From Streptomyces sp. SPB162 (GTDB lineage Bacteria > Actinomycetota > Actinomycetes > Streptomycetales > Streptomycetaceae): a stretch of DNA of 64,000 nt. The stretch covers positions 4,843,001 through 4,907,000 of the forward strand of contig NZ_JAQFII010000001.1 in the NCBI RefSeq assembly GCF_029504575.1. The letters are read 5' to 3'. The notes under the pieces were generated by a model, which searched no databases, was not told where the DNA came from, and saw only the letters and a program-made list of their open reading frames with translations. Below are positions 62,548 through 64,000 of the stretch, piece after piece. Position 1 is the stretch's first letter, and each line of letters begins with the position of its first letter. Both the position numbers and the translations under genes were made by a program.

Positions 62548-63140
62548 GACGCGGCTCCCCGGATCTCGTCCGCGCTGGTCGGATCGCCGCCCGGCGGGCT
62601 CCCGGCCGGGGTGCCCGACGCGCTTCCCCGCGGCCTCCCCGCCGGACTCTCCGGCGGCCTCGCGCGCGCCTTCTCCGCCGCCGCGCGGGCCTCGGTCACC
62701 GACCGCGCGGGGGTCCGCGCGGGGCGGCTGCGCAGGGTCGCCGTGGCACGGTTGCAGATGGACCGTACGCGCTCGACGGGCAGGCCCAGCTGCGCCGCGG
62801 CCTGTTCCTCCGCGACGCCCTCGAAGAGCCGCAGAACGACCACCAGCCGTTCCTGGGCGGTGAGCCGGTCCAGGGCCCCGCCGTGTGGGCGGCGCCACCA
62901 CGGCCGGTACGCGAAGCGTCGTACGAGCTCGGTGCGGGCCTGGTCGTACGGGTCGTCGGAACGCGTCCGGAACCAGTTCGCGTACGTGTGCGCCAGGACG
63001 GTGACCAGCAGTTTCTCGGCGGCGGCCGGGTCACCGGTGAGCAGGGTGGCGGCGTGTAGGAGCCGTCCCGCCGCTCCTGCGGTGAACGCCTGAAACTCGA
63101 CGTCCCGTTGGTACTCCGCTGCCGCCCGGCGCGTGCCCAC
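62544..63140 (-). CDS. ECF-like RNA polymerase sigma factor (SigE/SigM-like group)
   Basis: A 198-residue protein with a degenerate region 2 (FQAFTAGAAGRLLHAATLLTGD, then EKLLVTVLAHTYANWFRT) and a region 4 (LTAQERLVVVLRLFEGVAEE, then AAAQLGLPVERVRSICNRA) as in SigE-70-type factors of actinomycetes. The conserved acidic residues of region 2 are partly changed, and a Pro/Ala/Gly-rich tail of about 50 residues follows. GTG 63140 is the likely start. It is co-expressed with the small membrane protein that follows and may respond to an envelope signal. Confidence 0.75.
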   Translation of the reverse strand: MGTRRAAAEYQRDVEFQAFTAGAAGRLLHAATLLTGDPAAAEKLLVTVLAHTYANWFRTRSDDPYDQARTELVRRFAYRPWWRRPHGGALDRLTAQERLVVVLRLFEGVAEEQAAAQLGLPVERVRSICNRATATLRSRPARTPARSVTEARAAAEKARARPPESPAGRPRGSASGTPAGSPPGGDPTSADEIRGAAS

Positions 63141-63302
63141 GCCGCCAGTGGACTCCCAGCAGGCGGTTCAGGTCAAGGGCCCTGCGTGTGCGGGGTGCGC
63201 GCCGCCGCCGGGGGGCGCGGCGGCGCCGGGCAGCCACCGGATCGAACGACGCCTACCAGCCCGACCGCGCACCGCCTACTCGTCGGATCAAGCAGTGCCC
63301 AC

Positions 63303-63394
63303 CGTCCGCTCGCGCAACGCCGACTCGTCGGGCCGAAACGGCGCCTACCGTCCGCTCGCGCAACGCCGACTCGTCGGGCCGAAACGGCGCCTAC
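63303..63394. repeat. 46-bp tandem repeat downstream of the MarR gene
   Basis: Two perfect 46-bp copies (63303-63348 and 63349-63394) are flanked by degenerate copies at about 63255-63302 and 63395-63425. The last copy includes the stop codon of the MarR gene, so the array looks like multiplied 3' sequence of that gene. The 273-bp spacer holds nothing else recognisable. Confidence 0.9.
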
Positions 63395-63413
63395 CCGTCC
63401 GCTCGCGCACCGC

Positions 63414-63935
63414 CTACTCGTCCGACGGACCCGACTGCACCGTCGTCGCGTGCCACTCCGACAGCGCCAGGTTGAAGCGCCCGAGCAGATCGCAGAAAAC
63501 CGCCCGCTCGTCCTCGCTCCAATCCTCCGTGACCTGGGCCATCAGCTGCTTGCGCGAGCTGCGCACCTCCTCGAGCCGACCCAGGCCGCGCGGCGAGAGG
63601 GCGAGCACGACGGCGCGGCCGTCCTCGGGGTGCGAGGTGCGCTTGACCAGGCCGGTGTCGACGAGCGGGGCCACCTGGCGGGTGACGGTGGAGGAGTCGA
63701 TGCCCATGCCCTCCGCGAGCGCCTTGACGCCCATCGGGCCTTCGCGGTCGAGCCGGTTGAGCAGCAGGTACGCGGCCCGGTCCATGGAGTTGCGGGCCTT
63801 GCCCACACCGCCCAGGCGGGTCTGTTCCGCGCGCCGGGCGAAGAGGGCGACCTCGTGCTGGAGTCGCTCGAAGAGTTCGGTGGGCCCCTCCTCGTCGAGG
63901 GGGGGAGAGGAGGGCGTCTCCGATGGATTGGGCAT
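63414..63935 (-). CDS. MarR-family transcriptional regulator
   Basis: A 173-residue winged-helix dimeric regulator. The helical N-terminus (ELFERLQHEVALFARRAEQT) is followed by the DNA-binding domain RAAYLLLNRLDREGPMGVKA, LAEGMGIDSSTVTRQVAPLV and the wing VKRTSHPEDGRAVVLALSPRG, then a C-terminal dimer helix. It probably represses a drug or oxidative-stress gene; nothing downstream in the window is a clear target, and the upstream neighbour is outside. ATG 63935. Confidence 0.88.
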   Translation of the reverse strand: MPNPSETPSSPPLDEEGPTELFERLQHEVALFARRAEQTRLGGVGKARNSMDRAAYLLLNRLDREGPMGVKALAEGMGIDSSTVTRQVAPLVDTGLVKRTSHPEDGRAVVLALSPRGLGRLEEVRSSRKQLMAQVTEDWSEDERAVFCDLLGRFNLALSEWHATTVQSGPSDE

Positions 63936-64000
63936 GGCCGGAAGCTCGCGTTCTGTCGGTCTCGCGGAGGTTGGGAGAAGAGTACGCGGAGCGGGTCACC

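Noticed and set aside
63240..63425. Tandem repeats downstream of the MarR gene as a CRISPR array
   Set aside because: The units are contiguous with no spacers between them.

Overview
The window is about 72 percent GC with strong third-position GC bias. It carries the afsQ2-afsQ1-sigQ locus, a class-E-type (LAxTG) cell-wall sorting style, an acyl-CoA carboxylase with an epsilon subunit, and a gene order that, from memory, matches the SCO4900-SCO4960 part of Streptomyces coelicolor. I therefore read it as a chromosomal core segment of a Streptomyces or very close relative. No rRNA, tRNA, CRISPR array, insertion sequence or prophage was seen.

Layout. 1-2640: LysR fragment, alpha/beta hydrolase and adenosine deaminase (add). 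2745-11545: small secreted and lipid-anchored proteins, the VanZ-lipoprotein-AfsQ2-AfsQ1 operon facing sigQ, a uridine-kinase-like protein and a large membrane protein. 11670-15032: deoC followed by a full aldehyde dehydrogenase and a half-length one. 16162-27578: an accessory Pst-like transport locus with permeases PstC and PstA, three divergent PstS-like binding proteins, an Ig-like LAHTG surface protein, a sortase homologue without its catalytic residues, and PstB. 27583-33637: phosphomannomutase, purine nucleoside phosphorylase, gamma-glutamylcyclotransferase-like protein, NAD(P)H-quinone dehydrogenase and a DeoR regulator. 33723-35846: a TetR-MFS efflux pair with paired operators. 35919-42319: the acyl-CoA carboxylase region (alpha, maf, epsilon, beta) and biotin ligase. 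42478-45425: a WXG100-like, calpain-protease, DUF6406-like and lipoprotein cassette. 45594-53208: adenylate cyclase, enoyl-CoA hydratase, GGDEF protein, hutH and an L,D-transpeptidase. 53580-57506: ROK regulator, xylulokinase and xylose isomerase. 57673-63935: a MacB-like ABC pair, msrA, metB, a sigma factor with a small membrane partner, and a MarR regulator.

How the genes work together. The identical 12-bp palindrome CTACGCGCGTAG lies directly upstream of add, of the deoC-aldehyde dehydrogenase operon and of purine nucleoside phosphorylase. This marks a nucleoside and deoxyribose salvage regulon: deaminate, phosphorolyse, isomerise (phosphomutase nearby), cleave by DeoC, then oxidise acetaldehyde. 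The most novel-looking system is the Pst-like locus, where binding proteins are tethered to the membrane or exported and the sortase homologue appears dead.

Caution on sequence quality. Four genes are each broken by exactly one inserted or deleted base, including the normally essential carboxyltransferase of acyl-CoA carboxylase. Sequence error is the simplest explanation, and these genes should be read as probably intact in the organism.
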